From: Chryseobacterium balustinum
Lineage (GTDB): Bacteria > Bacteroidota > Bacteroidia > Flavobacteriales > Weeksellaceae
Length of the DNA: 64,000 nt
Direction of reading: 5' to 3'
NCBI RefSeq assembly: GCF_900168205.1
Contig: NZ_FUZE01000014.1
Coordinates: forward strand, 1-64,000
The notes beneath the pieces were generated by a model, which ran no database searches, had not been told where the DNA came from, and saw only the letters and a program-made list of their open reading frames with translations. A program made the translations under genes and the position numbers. Shown piece by piece: positions 17,509 to 26,670 of this stretch; position 1 is the stretch's first letter, and every line of letters starts with the position of its first letter.

Positions 17509-18189
17509 TTAAGAAGTTATGAACTCTACAATAGCTTGTGAATGGATTTTTGTAGTGTCAAACACAGGAATTTCAAAATCGTCCTGGCTTACCAGCATCG
17601 GTATTTCTGTACAGCCCAGCACAATACATTCTGCTCCTCTGTATATCAGATCTTTTACAATTTCTTTATACTTTTCTTTTGTTTCAGGGTTAATAAATCC
17701 AATGCCCAATTCTTCTCTTAATGTGTATTGGATGTATTCCCTGATTTCCGACTGTTCAGGGCTTAAAACCTCAAGTCCAAATGATTCAAATTTGTTTCTG
17801 TAAAAGTCCATCTCCATGGTAAACTTTGTACCTAAGAGTCCAATCTTCTTAAATCCATTTTTGTTGATTGTTTTGGCTGTTTCTGTAACAATGTGGATCA
17901 CTGGCAAATTAACTTCTTGCTGAAGTCTGTCAGCATAAAGATGCGCAGTGTTTGCACACAGTGCAATTCCGTCTGCTCCGCTTTTCTTTAAATTTTCACA
18001 GGCATTGAGCAGCAGATCATATGAATTGTCCCAACTTTGAATGTAGATGTCTCCAAAGTTCAGTGAGTAGATCATACACTCGGCAAAATTTAATCCACCT
18101 AATTTTGCATTGACTCCCTCGTTTATAAATTTGTAATAATCTAATGTCGATGTCCAGCTTATTCCTCCAACTAATCCAATTTTCTTCAT
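17509..18189 (-). CDS. Aspartate/glutamate racemase family protein
   Basis: A 226-residue PLP-independent racemase of the RacX/YgeA type. The start MKKIGLVGGISWTSTLDYY is the family hallmark. The two catalytic cysteines are Cys78 in ALCANTAH and Cys193 in VLGCTEIP. Both are intact and the length is normal, so it is likely active on Asp, Glu or another amino acid. Together with the ornithine racemase-like gene at 5969, the window holds two amino-acid racemases, a possible sign of D-amino-acid use. Confidence 0.9.
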   Translation of the reverse strand: MKKIGLVGGISWTSTLDYYKFINEGVNAKLGGLNFAECMIYSLNFGDIYIQSWDNSYDLLLNACENLKKSGADGIALCANTAHLYADRLQQEVNLPVIHIVTETAKTINKNGFKKIGLLGTKFTMEMDFYRNKFESFGLEVLSPEQSEIREYIQYTLREELGIGFINPETKEKYKEIVKDLIYRGAECIVLGCTEIPMLVSQDDFEIPVFDTTKIHSQAIVEFITS

Positions 18190-18246
18190 TTATTGTTTGT
18201 TGTGGTTTGATATATCATTGAGATTACAGATGATATAAATATATGC

Positions 18247-18640
18247 GTTAATTCTAGTGCTGTGTCAGCAATTAATTTTCCAGAATCCTTTTCATTATAA
18301 TGTCAGCCTGCTCGTCGTTTACGATAACGCAAGAATCATTAAAAAGTCAATCTTGGTTTACTAAATCAATTTTCTCTCTTTTGCTATAACGGCGAGGTGG
18401 AAAAGGGTTTTAGCACCGAATGTTTTTCTTATGGTTGTCAGCCTTTTTTCAATGCTGCTTTTACTAGCAATGATTGATTCGTCGTCTTCAAGTTGCTTAG
18501 AAATTTCACCGATTTTTAGACCTTGTGACAAGTATTTTAGTATAAGGATATCTAATTTTTCCATTCAGTAAATTTAAAAATAATTATGTTCTCTCAAGTT
18601 CAATTTACACTGGCGTAGGATCGCTGCTTTTTGTCCAAGC
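18247..18640. repeat. Segmental duplication, copy 1 (HTH block)
   Basis: This block matches 33505-33900: a shared leftward coding tail just downstream of the HTH gene (VNDEQADIIMKRILEN against VNDEQTDIMMKRTLEK, each followed by TAA), the 67-codon HTH gene, and the spacer beyond it. The match resumes inside the ChaN-like genes. Many differences are silent, so the copies are not recent. Confidence 0.7.
18361..18564 (-). CDS. Small LuxR-type helix-turn-helix protein
   Basis: A 67-residue protein consisting only of a LuxR/GerE-like DNA-binding domain: LILKYLSQGLKIGEISKQLE, then SKSSIEKRLTTIRKTFGAKT. In Chryseobacterium the same sequence usually ends a response regulator of about 210 residues. 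Here there is a start codon but no receiver domain upstream. It is either a free-standing mini regulator or a truncated remnant. A second copy (33622-33825) has kept 85% of the residues and an open frame, which favours a real small protein. Confidence 0.6.
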   Translation of the reverse strand: MEKLDILILKYLSQGLKIGEISKQLEDDESIIASKSSIEKRLTTIRKTFGAKTLFHLAVIAKERKLI

Positions 18641-18654
18641 AATGATGTACATTG

Positions 18655-19791
18655 TTATTCTATCGAGATTTCTTTACTTTTAGTTACTTTAGGAATATAA
18701 ATAAGATAATCATAACCTTTTATAACTCTCGATAAGTATACATCATCTATTTTTAGCTTGTTTTGTAAAATAGATTTCTTTAAAGGTCTCAAATCAAAAC
18801 AGTACCATTGTTCCTCTTTCATCACATTTTGAAAAGATTTAAAACTAGTGTCATCATTTTCGTCTTCTCCTTTTCCAATGAGCATTATATGTAAGGATTT
18901 CCTATGATTTGCCTCTTCGATATTCGATATTAAATTGCCAATATCATAAATATCGGTTTTTGTTAAGATGGTTTCTCCTTTTGGTAGATGCACTGCACCA
19001 AATTTGAAAAGATTTTTCTTGTTTTTCCAATCGGGCAGTTGCGTTAGCAATATATTTTTCAGCAATTGAATCCTTAACGGATGACTTCTTTTTACATAGA
19101 TCTCTCTGCTTAACTTTAAGTCTTCAATTTGTTTTCGCTCTTTGTCAGAAAGTTTTAACTTCAACAACGAATCTATTTTTTGAAGGCAGTCTTCAGATAA
19201 TAGGTAGTATTTTTCCATACCATCTTTAGACGCAGCTAGTTTGGAGTTATGAAGCATTTGCTCATAGACCTCAATCGCCTTTTTATTTTTCGAAGTTTCC
19301 TTTAAACCTGAAATGATCATCTGGTCTGCAAAAACGCTGATTTGTTCGACACCATATATTTTGGTCTTACCTTTAACTAAATTCTTAAACAAATCAAATT
19401 CTGGTTCATACTCCAAAAAAGAAAAGTTTGTACTGTATTTTTTAACAAAAGACTTAAGCTGCTCAGGAGACAGAGATTTAACTTTTGTTTCGATGATATC
19501 TACTGAATAAGGATCAACCTCAAGAAAATAGTTGTCAAACTTAACCTCATTGATAATAGCATTTGTAAAATAAGGAATTTCGTTTGTAAAATGAGTTTCT
19601 CCCAACAAAACAGAATTAGATTGTTTTATTTCATTGAGCAAAACATCCCATCCTTTTCCCTGAAATGAAATGTTTTTATCAGTTTGGAAAGGAAAACCAT
19701 TCTTTTGAACTAAACTGTCAAGTACTGTGTTTTGAGCATAGTTGTAATTTGTGATGAATAATGTAAGAAGTAAGAATGTTATTTTTTTCAT
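18655..19791 (-). CDS. Exported ChaN/TraB (Tiki)-superfamily-like protein
   Basis: A 378-residue protein with a signal peptide (MKKITFLLLTLFITNYNYAQ). The core has the two signature blocks of the ChaN/TraB/erythromycin-esterase-like group: SVLLGETHFTNEIPYF (Gly64-Glu65-x-His67) and LFKFGAVHLPKGE near residue 260. Members bind metals or haem or act as hydrolases outside the membrane; the exact role is not known. It is an orphan gene between the mini HTH gene and a serine hydrolase. A mutilated second copy is at 33918-34095. Confidence 0.65.
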   Translation of the reverse strand: MKKITFLLLTLFITNYNYAQNTVLDSLVQKNGFPFQTDKNISFQGKGWDVLLNEIKQSNSVLLGETHFTNEIPYFTNAIINEVKFDNYFLEVDPYSVDIIETKVKSLSPEQLKSFVKKYSTNFSFLEYEPEFDLFKNLVKGKTKIYGVEQISVFADQMIISGLKETSKNKKAIEVYEQMLHNSKLAASKDGMEKYYLLSEDCLQKIDSLLKLKLSDKERKQIEDLKLSREIYVKRSHPLRIQLLKNILLTQLPDWKNKKNLFKFGAVHLPKGETILTKTDIYDIGNLISNIEEANHRKSLHIMLIGKGEDENDDTSFKSFQNVMKEEQWYCFDLRPLKKSILQNKLKIDDVYLSRVIKGYDYLIYIPKVTKSKEISIE

Positions 19792-19949
19792 TTTATAGTT
19801 ATCGAAGTTTTATTGTAATAACGTACAGCGTTTCCCTTTGCTATAAGAGGTTTCGGGCTAAATTAGCGTTATTTTTCTGGTTAAACAAATTGTCATAAAT
19901 ATTGACCAAATTTAGATTAACGCAAATGCTCAATTCTATTTTGCAAGTG

Positions 19950-20231
19950 TTAATAGTGATAATGCGGATGAGAGTTTACAACCATAATGGAATTTATGGT
20001 AAAAACAGATTTATTACTTATAGCGATAGAATCCTGAATATTCGCCAATCCGTAATAGCCTGTTTTTATAATTTTTCCGTGACTCACAATCGCCAATTCC
20101 AATCCCGGAATTTTACGTTTCTGCATTTGATTTTGGATAAATACATTAATGCTGTCTGTTTGTGAGAAAACTGAAATGCTGCAGAAAAATAATAAAATTG
20201 CAGCTAATGACTTTTTCAAAATAGGGATCAT
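19950..20231 (-). pseudogene. N-terminal fragment of a serine hydrolase (beta-lactamase class C fold)
   Basis: The frame begins with a signal peptide (ILKKSLAAILLFFCSISVFS) and the first strands of a class C beta-lactamase-like protein: IPGLELAIVSHGKIIKTGYYGLANI. The match stops after SVFTINSI, exactly before the SxxK active site. The remaining ten codons (VVNSHPHYHY) are unrelated. A deletion or insertion near 19985 removed the rest of the gene. Confidence 0.7.
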
Positions 20232-20382
20232 ATTAAGTTGAGGTTATATAAGGTTATTGTTAAAATTTAAAAATGGCAAAGATAAAAAATGAGGGTGCAA
20301 AAATTTTGATTCAATTATTTTAAATAATCATTAAGGCCTGTATTGATAAGCATAAGAGGGTCTTATGAAGTATCCTTTTTAA

Positions 20383-21426
20383 TTAATTTCTTTGTGGAAA
20401 GTTATACTTCTGGTCTTTCAGTATTGCTGTAATGGCATCTGATATTTCAAAAACTTTTCCGTTGTAATTATTATCTAACAGAATAATGGTAAATTCTTCT
20501 TCAATGTCTGAAACTAAAATGGCTTCATAGTTTCCGGCTCTTCCATCATGTTGATGTATTCTCAATTTTTTATCATAATATTTTGCCTGTCCTAATGCTG
20601 ACTGAGTTTCCGGCAAATCAAATTGCTGTCCCAATTCATAAACCGATTTTGCACTGATTATTTTATTCTTATGAAGACAATCTGCCCATTTCAAAAGATC
20701 TAAAGTTGTTAAATAAGTTCCCCCAGTTATCGGCAGATCAGTTTTATCCTGAATCAAAGTATTATTAAATCCCCTTGCAATATCGTCTTCATTTTCAAAA
20801 GGAGTCAGGATAGACGAATTCATATTGCAAGGTTTGAAGATATATTTTTCTGCGTATTTTTTATAAGGCATACCTGTCAATCTTTCAACAATAAACTGCC
20901 TCAAAAAAATGTTATTGTTGTTATAGTCGTAATGGGTGCCAGATTTAAAATCAAGTGAGTCAATGAGCATTAAACCTTCAAAAAGGTCTTTGTCATTCTT
21001 AATTTTTTTCCAGTTAACGTTGGGGATTCCACTTGTATATCGTAATAAATCTTCAATACTAATCTCATTGGCCCATTTGGGTAATTCGGGAATGAATTTA
21101 GAGACCTTATCGTCTAATTTCAATTTGCCTTTTTCCTGCATCTGCATTAATGCTACGGCACTGAATTCTTTAGTAATAGAGCCAATATTGAATCTGTAAT
21201 CGATCGTTAATTTTTCTGTTTTTGCAGCATCAGCAAATCCGAAAGAAGCACTATAAATTATTTTATTATTTTTTGAAACGAGCACATTCCCATTAAAAAA
21301 GCCAGCCTGATTAGACCATTTCATCAGAGAATCAATCTGATTTATTTTTTTTGTCTGAGCAAATACATTATTCACTGAAAGTATGAATACAGTGAAAATT
21401 AGGATTAGTTTTTTATAATTTTTCAT
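20383..21426 (-). CDS. Exported serine hydrolase, class C beta-lactamase family
   Basis: A 347-residue protein: signal peptide 1-23 (ending NNVFAQ), SxxK motif Ser83-Ile-Thr-Lys86, Tyr-x-Asn at about 168-170 (YDYNN), and HDGRAG in place of the KTG triad. This is the common D-alanyl esterase/peptidase-like branch, not a proven antibiotic-hydrolysing enzyme. All catalytic residues are present. The promoter lies at 21470-21477, next to an interrupted palindrome of the PadR type. It lies just right of a truncated relative. Confidence 0.85.
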   Translation of the reverse strand: MKNYKKLILIFTVFILSVNNVFAQTKKINQIDSLMKWSNQAGFFNGNVLVSKNNKIIYSASFGFADAAKTEKLTIDYRFNIGSITKEFSAVALMQMQEKGKLKLDDKVSKFIPELPKWANEISIEDLLRYTSGIPNVNWKKIKNDKDLFEGLMLIDSLDFKSGTHYDYNNNNIFLRQFIVERLTGMPYKKYAEKYIFKPCNMNSSILTPFENEDDIARGFNNTLIQDKTDLPITGGTYLTTLDLLKWADCLHKNKIISAKSVYELGQQFDLPETQSALGQAKYYDKKLRIHQHDGRAGNYEAILVSDIEEEFTIILLDNNYNGKVFEISDAITAILKDQKYNFPQRN

Positions 21427-21469
21427 ATATAAATATTTATTCTTTTGGAAAATTAAATAACCTTCTATG

Positions 21470-21510
21470 CAAAGATATGTTTATCTATTAATACTATGCA
21501 ATACAAAGTA
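21470..21510 (-). promoter_or_regulatory. Promoter and PadR-type operator of the serine hydrolase gene
   Basis: On the minus strand TATCTTTG (21470-21477) is a -7 element 44 bases before the ATG. Just upstream lies TACTTTGTATTGCATAGTA (21492-21510 read leftwards), an interrupted palindrome (TACTnTG...CAnAGTA) like those in front of PadR-controlled operons of flavobacteria. No padR gene is in this window. Confidence 0.5.
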
Positions 21511-21909
21511 GTAAATAATCTAATTTATTTGTTTTCCTTATTTAGCATTATTGTTCGATTGAAGCATTCAACAGCCTTCTGCAATATCATTTATCTAACA
21601 TCAATATTTAAAAGGTTTTGCGTTTATATTAAAATTAATTAAACAATTTCCAATAATTTTTTCAGGCACTTCTGGTTCTTGCAAACAAAATATTTCGAAC
21701 ATCCATACTTAAAAATTGAATGATAATGTCTTTACATGCCTCGTGCTTTCTTATGTATATTTTTTTTTAAAAAATAATATTTGCGGTAGTAAATCATTTT
21801 ACAATCCCAATTTAGGACGGTTTCCTTCATATTAAGTAATCGCAATCATATCAGCCTTTTTACTAATAGTGTATCATAAGCAGATCATAATTAATTACCA
21901 CAATTCTTT
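21511..21909. other. Intergenic region without recognised genes
   Basis: About 400 bases of A+T-rich sequence with T and A runs around 21760-21775. No frame with coding character is seen on either strand. It separates the serine hydrolase promoter from the left copy of the 240-bp element. Confidence 0.4.
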
Positions 21910-22153
21910 ATGAGGCTCACTGATTTTCTATAGCAAATATATTCCGTTGTCCCTGCGGAAAAAAATCTTTTTGGGTATCCGTAATCGGAGATTACAAACC
22001 CTCCGCAAAAATATTTCAAGCTTTCATCAATGTTCTTTCTTATTGTTTTTAAGGAAATGATTGCAGTTTTCCTTGTGCCTGCCTGAATGGTAATCCGCAT
22101 AGAAAAAGTCAGAAACCTCACAAGATGCAAATGCAGTTCATTGAAATTTTGAT
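21910..22153. repeat. 240-bp dispersed element, left copy
   Basis: It matches 29712-29952 in the same orientation at roughly 93% identity, from TGAGGCT to TTGAAATTTTGAT. The leftward translation shares KNIDESL-(K/R)-YFCGGFVISDYGYP with the right copy. An extra T at about 21966 shifts the frame here relative to the right copy. With its partner it brackets the A+T-rich block 22.2-29.7 kb. Confidence 0.75.
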
Positions 22154-22170
22154 CCTTATTATTCTCTTAG

Positions 22171-22295
22171 TATAAATCATCTCATCAGATGTTGGTATAA
22201 ATCAATTGATCAGATTCTTTTATAAATCGATTAATCAGATTCTTATATAAACCAATTCGTCAGATGTTAGTATAAATCAATTTATCAGATGATAT
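22171..22295. repeat. Five tandem 25-bp repeats
   Basis: Five units of exactly 25 bp start at 22171, 22196, 22221, 22246 and 22271. Each begins TATAAA(T/C)C and has TCAGAT at units' positions 15-20. The bases between and after these blocks vary. They lie between the left 240-bp element and the first gene of the unknown cluster. The constant spacing (about 2.4 helical turns) suggests phased protein binding. The units are too short and have no spacers, so this is not a CRISPR array. Confidence 0.85.
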
Positions 22296-22449
22296 GACCA
22301 AGTAAAAGATAAGAAAAGTCAAAGTTTCCTTCAAGCTGCAATTCACAGGGTTTTAATGCAAGTGCGGGAAAAACAGGTCTCCGCCGTACAATATAACGTC
22401 AGGAATAATTAAGAAAATAAAGAACGTAGATGGTACAGAATGTATCGTT

Positions 22450-23013
22450 GTGAATCCTAAAACATTCTCTCTAGAAGTATATTCTGAAATTCCAATAACA
22501 GAAATTAAAGGAGCTCAATTATCTAAGGAAGAACTTAAAGAAAAAGCTCCTATATATCCGGTGTTTGATAATTCTGACGCTCTTGTAAATAAATTAAACC
22601 TAGAGGTTAAAGGTGCGACAGTAGATTTTAAATCTTTTGTGTTATCTCCAATTTATAAATCAGTTCCAAAATCAATATGGAATACAAAAAATAGTATTTC
22701 AGAAACTGAGGCACTTTCAAACGATAATTTATTAAACAACGTTTTTAAAGGAATAAGATTAGAATTTTCTAAAGTTATTTCAGAGATTAAAGAAGTAAAG
22801 GTTTCGTTGTATGATTCTTTAGAAAAAGATATTCAGCTTGATAATAAACCACTTGATATAAATTTTATTAGAAACAAAAAATTAAATAATACTACGATGT
22901 TGGATTTTGGAATATTGAACGAGGAAGAAATTGATTTTACGGATTTAGTGAGTGATATCAATGTTTATAAATACAAGGAATCATATTTAGGTACATATGA
23001 AGTAGCAATATAA
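22450..23013 (+). CDS. Hypothetical protein, first gene of the unknown cluster
   Basis: A 187-residue soluble protein if the GTG at 22450 is the start. The frame is open upstream to 22357 (translation includes SGIIKKIKNVDGTECIVVN) with no ATG, so the true start could be a rare codon or the 5' end may have been lost. It has no signal peptide or membrane segment. The C-terminus is acidic with FGILNEEEIDFTDLVSDINV. I do not recognise the family. It ends 1 base before the next gene, so the two are coupled. Codon use is more A+T-rich than in the flanking genes. Confidence 0.7.
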   Translation: MNPKTFSLEVYSEIPITEIKGAQLSKEELKEKAPIYPVFDNSDALVNKLNLEVKGATVDFKSFVLSPIYKSVPKSIWNTKNSISETEALSNDNLLNNVFKGIRLEFSKVISEIKEVKVSLYDSLEKDIQLDNKPLDINFIRNKKLNNTTMLDFGILNEEEIDFTDLVSDINVYKYKESYLGTYEVAI

Positions 23014-23014
23014 T

Positions 23015-25264
23015 ATGGAAACAAAATCAATTGGAATTGCAACTTCAAATATTCCAACAATAGCGTCAGGTCAATATCATATCAATGTAGAATTTGATAA
23101 CAATGTTTGTACTACAAATAAAAAAGATGTTGTTTTTCATGTTGAAGGGTATAATCATACTATTCCTCAAAATGAAGTTTTAACGGTATATCCACCTCAA
23201 GAACATAAAGGGAATTTTGCAGGCACCTTTCCGCATATTCAGTTCAGACGAAGTACATTTCCTTGGGAATATGAAGTTAGGAGTAACAATAAGAGATTAC
23301 CTTATCTATTTTTAGTGTTACTTAAAGAAGAGGAAATCTCTAATGGCGAATTTCTCATAAAAGAATTAAATACAAATGATTTATTAGGATCAATAGAGAA
23401 TCCAAATGAATCCAAGCCCTTAAAAATTTTATCTAGCACTAAAAAAACAAGTTTTTATCCAGATATTGATTTAGTAGGAAATATAGCTCATGTACGTGTA
23501 CAAAAACATTCAGAGATTAAGGATTTAAATCTCCCAACCGAAACTTCCATTCTTATAGCTAATAGAATGGTTGAACCTAATACAAAGTACAAAGTATTTG
23601 TATGTTATTATGCGGAAAAGCTTGGTGAGAAATATAAAATGATTCAGGATTTAAATCATATTTCAACCACTTGTGTAGTTTTACATGAATGGTCTTTTGA
23701 AAGTATTACTGCCGAATTATATCAAATTGATTTAAATAAATTAAAGACCCATCCTAAGTTTGATTCTTTTGCAAAAGGTCTCAAAGATTCTAAAATAGAT
23801 TCTTTAGAACAAATAAAATTACATGCTAATGCAGAGCTCAAAGAATTAATAGAGAAAAATGAACAATATTTAAAAGATAGAAATCTACGTTGGCAAAAGT
23901 GGGATAAGAAAAATAACATAAAGGAATTTGAGCAATTAGAGAAAGATCAAGTTGATAATAGTTTTATTTTAGAATATCTAGAATATAACGGTAAAAATTT
24001 AAAAGGTTATTTACATGAACTAGATTTACAACCATTTAAAACTTCTATTAAATCTCCAGCACTAAAAGAAAGTGCAAGCGAATTAAAAATTGATAAAGAT
24101 CCCATTACTAGATTATTGGATGCTGCTAAAATTCCTTTAGAACACCAATTAAAAGCAGGAGGGAAAATTATTTCTTGGTACCAAGGTCCGTTCACAAAAA
24201 GGAATTCATCGTTTAATATCTTACAAACTCTTAAAGATAAATCAATAGATGATGTTCCTGATCATGCAGATTATTTGATACTATTTAATGAAGATACAAA
24301 TATGTTTGACATGACTTATTCGGCAGCTTGGCAATTAGGACGCTTGCTAATAATGAATGACAATAAAGTATTACAAGAGTTGAAAAAATGGAAATATGAT
24401 TTAGAATTACATAACTTAATATTAGAACAAAACAAATATAGTCACTTACCAAATTTCATTTCTAAGTCACCAGAGATACCTCAATTATTATTAGATTATA
24501 TTACAGAATTAGTAAGATTTAGAAATTTTCCTATTAATTACCTATTTCCTCATGCCGATTTAAACAAGAAAGAGACTATACAGTATTTTAAAATAGATAA
24601 TTCTTGGATTCTAGCTTTCTTGTTTGGAATTTTTAGCGCTGGTCCTACTTTAAGTATTGTAGATTTTGAAAAGTTAGTTTTAAATAAAAAACGAAACGAA
24701 CGAATTCATGAATTTGGAAAATTTAAATTAGAGAATAACTCATCTATTAAACAAGATTTAAAAAATCTTATGGATAATTTATCAGATAATAAATCAGAAT
24801 ATAATTCTGCTACTCTGTTAGCTGAAATTAAGAAAAAATGTGAAATAGCAATTGTTCAAGCAGAAGTTTCTGGAAAAGATATAGATGAACTTCAAATTCT
24901 ATTAGAAGCCTTAGATGTAATCAAAAACGAGTTTTGGTTTGTTTTTAATGCTAACAATAGTTACTATGGTATATTGTTACAATCTCAAACCATCAAAAAC
25001 TGGCCTCATTTGATTGTTGAACTAGATGAATCTCATGATTTCCATTATGTAACCACTATCAATAGTACACTTCGTTTATATATTACAGACAAACCATTCT
25101 TTTCTATAGAAATGTATCTAAAAAATGAAAATGCTCATTTTGGTATGGATTATAAAGGCAATGAAGGTAAAACAATTACTGTAATTCAGAATGAAGACAG
25201 TGCCGCTACAGCTAACAAATATTTATACAAACAACCTCGTGTTGTTTTCAATATAAAATCTTAA
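23015..25264 (+). CDS. Large uncharacterised protein (VYPP...FPWE family)
   Basis: A 749-residue soluble protein with no signal peptide. From memory I match it to a broad family of unknown function in actinobacteria and others by blocks in fixed order: VYPPQEHKGNFAGTFPHIQF with RRSTFPWE (residues ~58-85), LPYLFLVLLKEEE (~95-107), NIAHVRVQ, SILIANRM, HEWSF, KIISWYQGPF (~385-394), MFDMTYSAAWQLGRLL (~428-443), INYLFPHADLNKKETIQYFK with IDNSWILAFLFG (~505-545), and YGILLQSQTIKNWPHLIVEL with AHFGMDY near the end. These blocks suggest a large structural or scaffold protein, but I know no function. It is the second gene of a four-gene run and follows the first by 1 base. Confidence 0.8.
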   Translation: METKSIGIATSNIPTIASGQYHINVEFDNNVCTTNKKDVVFHVEGYNHTIPQNEVLTVYPPQEHKGNFAGTFPHIQFRRSTFPWEYEVRSNNKRLPYLFLVLLKEEEISNGEFLIKELNTNDLLGSIENPNESKPLKILSSTKKTSFYPDIDLVGNIAHVRVQKHSEIKDLNLPTETSILIANRMVEPNTKYKVFVCYYAEKLGEKYKMIQDLNHISTTCVVLHEWSFESITAELYQIDLNKLKTHPKFDSFAKGLKDSKIDSLEQIKLHANAELKELIEKNEQYLKDRNLRWQKWDKKNNIKEFEQLEKDQVDNSFILEYLEYNGKNLKGYLHELDLQPFKTSIKSPALKESASELKIDKDPITRLLDAAKIPLEHQLKAGGKIISWYQGPFTKRNSSFNILQTLKDKSIDDVPDHADYLILFNEDTNMFDMTYSAAWQLGRLLIMNDNKVLQELKKWKYDLELHNLILEQNKYSHLPNFISKSPEIPQLLLDYITELVRFRNFPINYLFPHADLNKKETIQYFKIDNSWILAFLFGIFSAGPTLSIVDFEKLVLNKKRNERIHEFGKFKLENNSSIKQDLKNLMDNLSDNKSEYNSATLLAEIKKKCEIAIVQAEVSGKDIDELQILLEALDVIKNEFWFVFNANNSYYGILLQSQTIKNWPHLIVELDESHDFHYVTTINSTLRLYITDKPFFSIEMYLKNENAHFGMDYKGNEGKTITVIQNEDSAATANKYLYKQPRVVFNIKS

Positions 25265-25327
25265 TTATAAAACCGCGGATTCTGAAAAGCGAATAGAGTA
25301 GGAGAATTTTAATAATATTAAAGATTT

Positions 25328-26602
25328 ATGATTATGGAAAATTTAGATATTAAAGGACAATTAACTAATGACTTAAAGGAAATTTTATTATCTCATTATA
25401 ATTTTTTTGTTGAAACAAATTACAATTATGAACAATTAGTTCTAAGGATTAAAAATGTTATTGAAAGCGACTCAGTATCGTTGGATATAAATTTTTTAAA
25501 TGGGTTATATATTCCCTATAACAATTTATTTTGGAATTATTACGAATACCTAATTGAAAATATTTTTAATAATTTGATATCGGATTTGTGTAATGTATCA
25601 GAGGATGAAATTATCTCTGATAATGAAGAAGAAAATATGGTTGATCATCATACAGATAATAGTACAATAGGAGATGGTTATCATACAATTTTACCGAATA
25701 TAAATAGAAATGTTGTTAATGGAGAAAAGAAGAATACGGATTATGGAGATGTAATGATTTTTGGATTCTATTCTCGAGAAGCAAATGCTAATTTTTCAAA
25801 ACGATTTAATCATATTTCAGAAAAAAAGTCATATAAATCAAAAAAAGTAGACAAAAATATAGAAATTAAACGTGAAGGTTTAAATTTACAACTAGCGCAA
25901 CTTTATAAAAATCGTCCTTTACCTAAAGTATTTGTAATTGCTGAAGGTGATTATTTTGAAAAAAAGATTGAATTTGAAGGTAATACTTATTATTTGGTCT
26001 GTTCTTCAGAAGGAAAAAACGTGAATAATGTGAGTATTTCAGTACAAAATTTATATGCATATGTACTTGAAGATTCAAGAGACACGTTTTGTATTAAAGA
26101 AGTTGTGCTGACACCAGACAAAACCTTTAAAGCTTTAGCAATTGATTATGAATTTGATGGAATAAACTATCAAACTTTAGCTGTTCATATACCTAATAAA
26201 TTAGTTGGAGAAGCTCACAGTATTTTAATGAAATATTCTGAAGAACAATATAAAAAAAAAATAATAGTTACTAGCTATTTTGGGGATACAAATTATTTAA
26301 AGCAAAAACAATTTAATTCATGTCCATCCATTGGAGGTCATTTAAATCTTAATGGAGAATATGATAAACCTCATGCTAGCACTGCAAAGAAGTTCACAAA
26401 TTTTATGCAAAGTGTTTCACTATTATCTTCCAATATCCCAGAAGTGAAAATTTTACAACCCTCGATGTTAAATCATATCAAATTAATACAACAAGAAAGC
26501 TATAACGAAGGTATTGATCATCCAAGTATAAATCATTATGTTCTTCATGTAGATTTTTGTAGTCATGATGAATTTTTAGATACTGAAATGAGAAATCAGT
26601 AA
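25328..26602 (+). CDS. Hypothetical protein, third gene of the unknown cluster
   Basis: About 424 residues (ATG at 25328 or, two codons later, at 25334). The N-terminal third is helical and aromatic (LDINFLNGLYIPYNNLFWNY), followed by an acidic linker with His/Asp (NMVDHHTDNSTIGDG) and a beta-rich C-terminal half with PKVFVIAEGDYFEKK, PSIGGHLNLNGEYD and NHYVLHVDFCSHDEF. No signal peptide, membrane segment or known catalytic motif is visible. It begins 63 bp after the large gene on the same strand. Function is not assigned. Confidence 0.7.
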   Translation: MIMENLDIKGQLTNDLKEILLSHYNFFVETNYNYEQLVLRIKNVIESDSVSLDINFLNGLYIPYNNLFWNYYEYLIENIFNNLISDLCNVSEDEIISDNEEENMVDHHTDNSTIGDGYHTILPNINRNVVNGEKKNTDYGDVMIFGFYSREANANFSKRFNHISEKKSYKSKKVDKNIEIKREGLNLQLAQLYKNRPLPKVFVIAEGDYFEKKIEFEGNTYYLVCSSEGKNVNNVSISVQNLYAYVLEDSRDTFCIKEVVLTPDKTFKALAIDYEFDGINYQTLAVHIPNKLVGEAHSILMKYSEEQYKKKIIVTSYFGDTNYLKQKQFNSCPSIGGHLNLNGEYDKPHASTAKKFTNFMQSVSLLSSNIPEVKILQPSMLNHIKLIQQESYNEGIDHPSINHYVLHVDFCSHDEFLDTEMRNQ

Positions 26603-26670
26603 TACTTTTTACATTAATCTTATTAATTTTTCAAAAAAACATATTGATATAAATAATCTAAAAACATAAA

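Noticed and set aside
20383..21426. Calling the serine hydrolase an antibiotic-resistance beta-lactamase
   Set aside because: It has SxxK and YxN but HDG/KTG-region differences and the length of esterase/peptidase-like relatives; resistance cannot be inferred.
22171..22295. Tandem repeats considered as a CRISPR array
   Set aside because: Units follow each other without unique spacers, the unit is variable inside and no cas genes are in the window.
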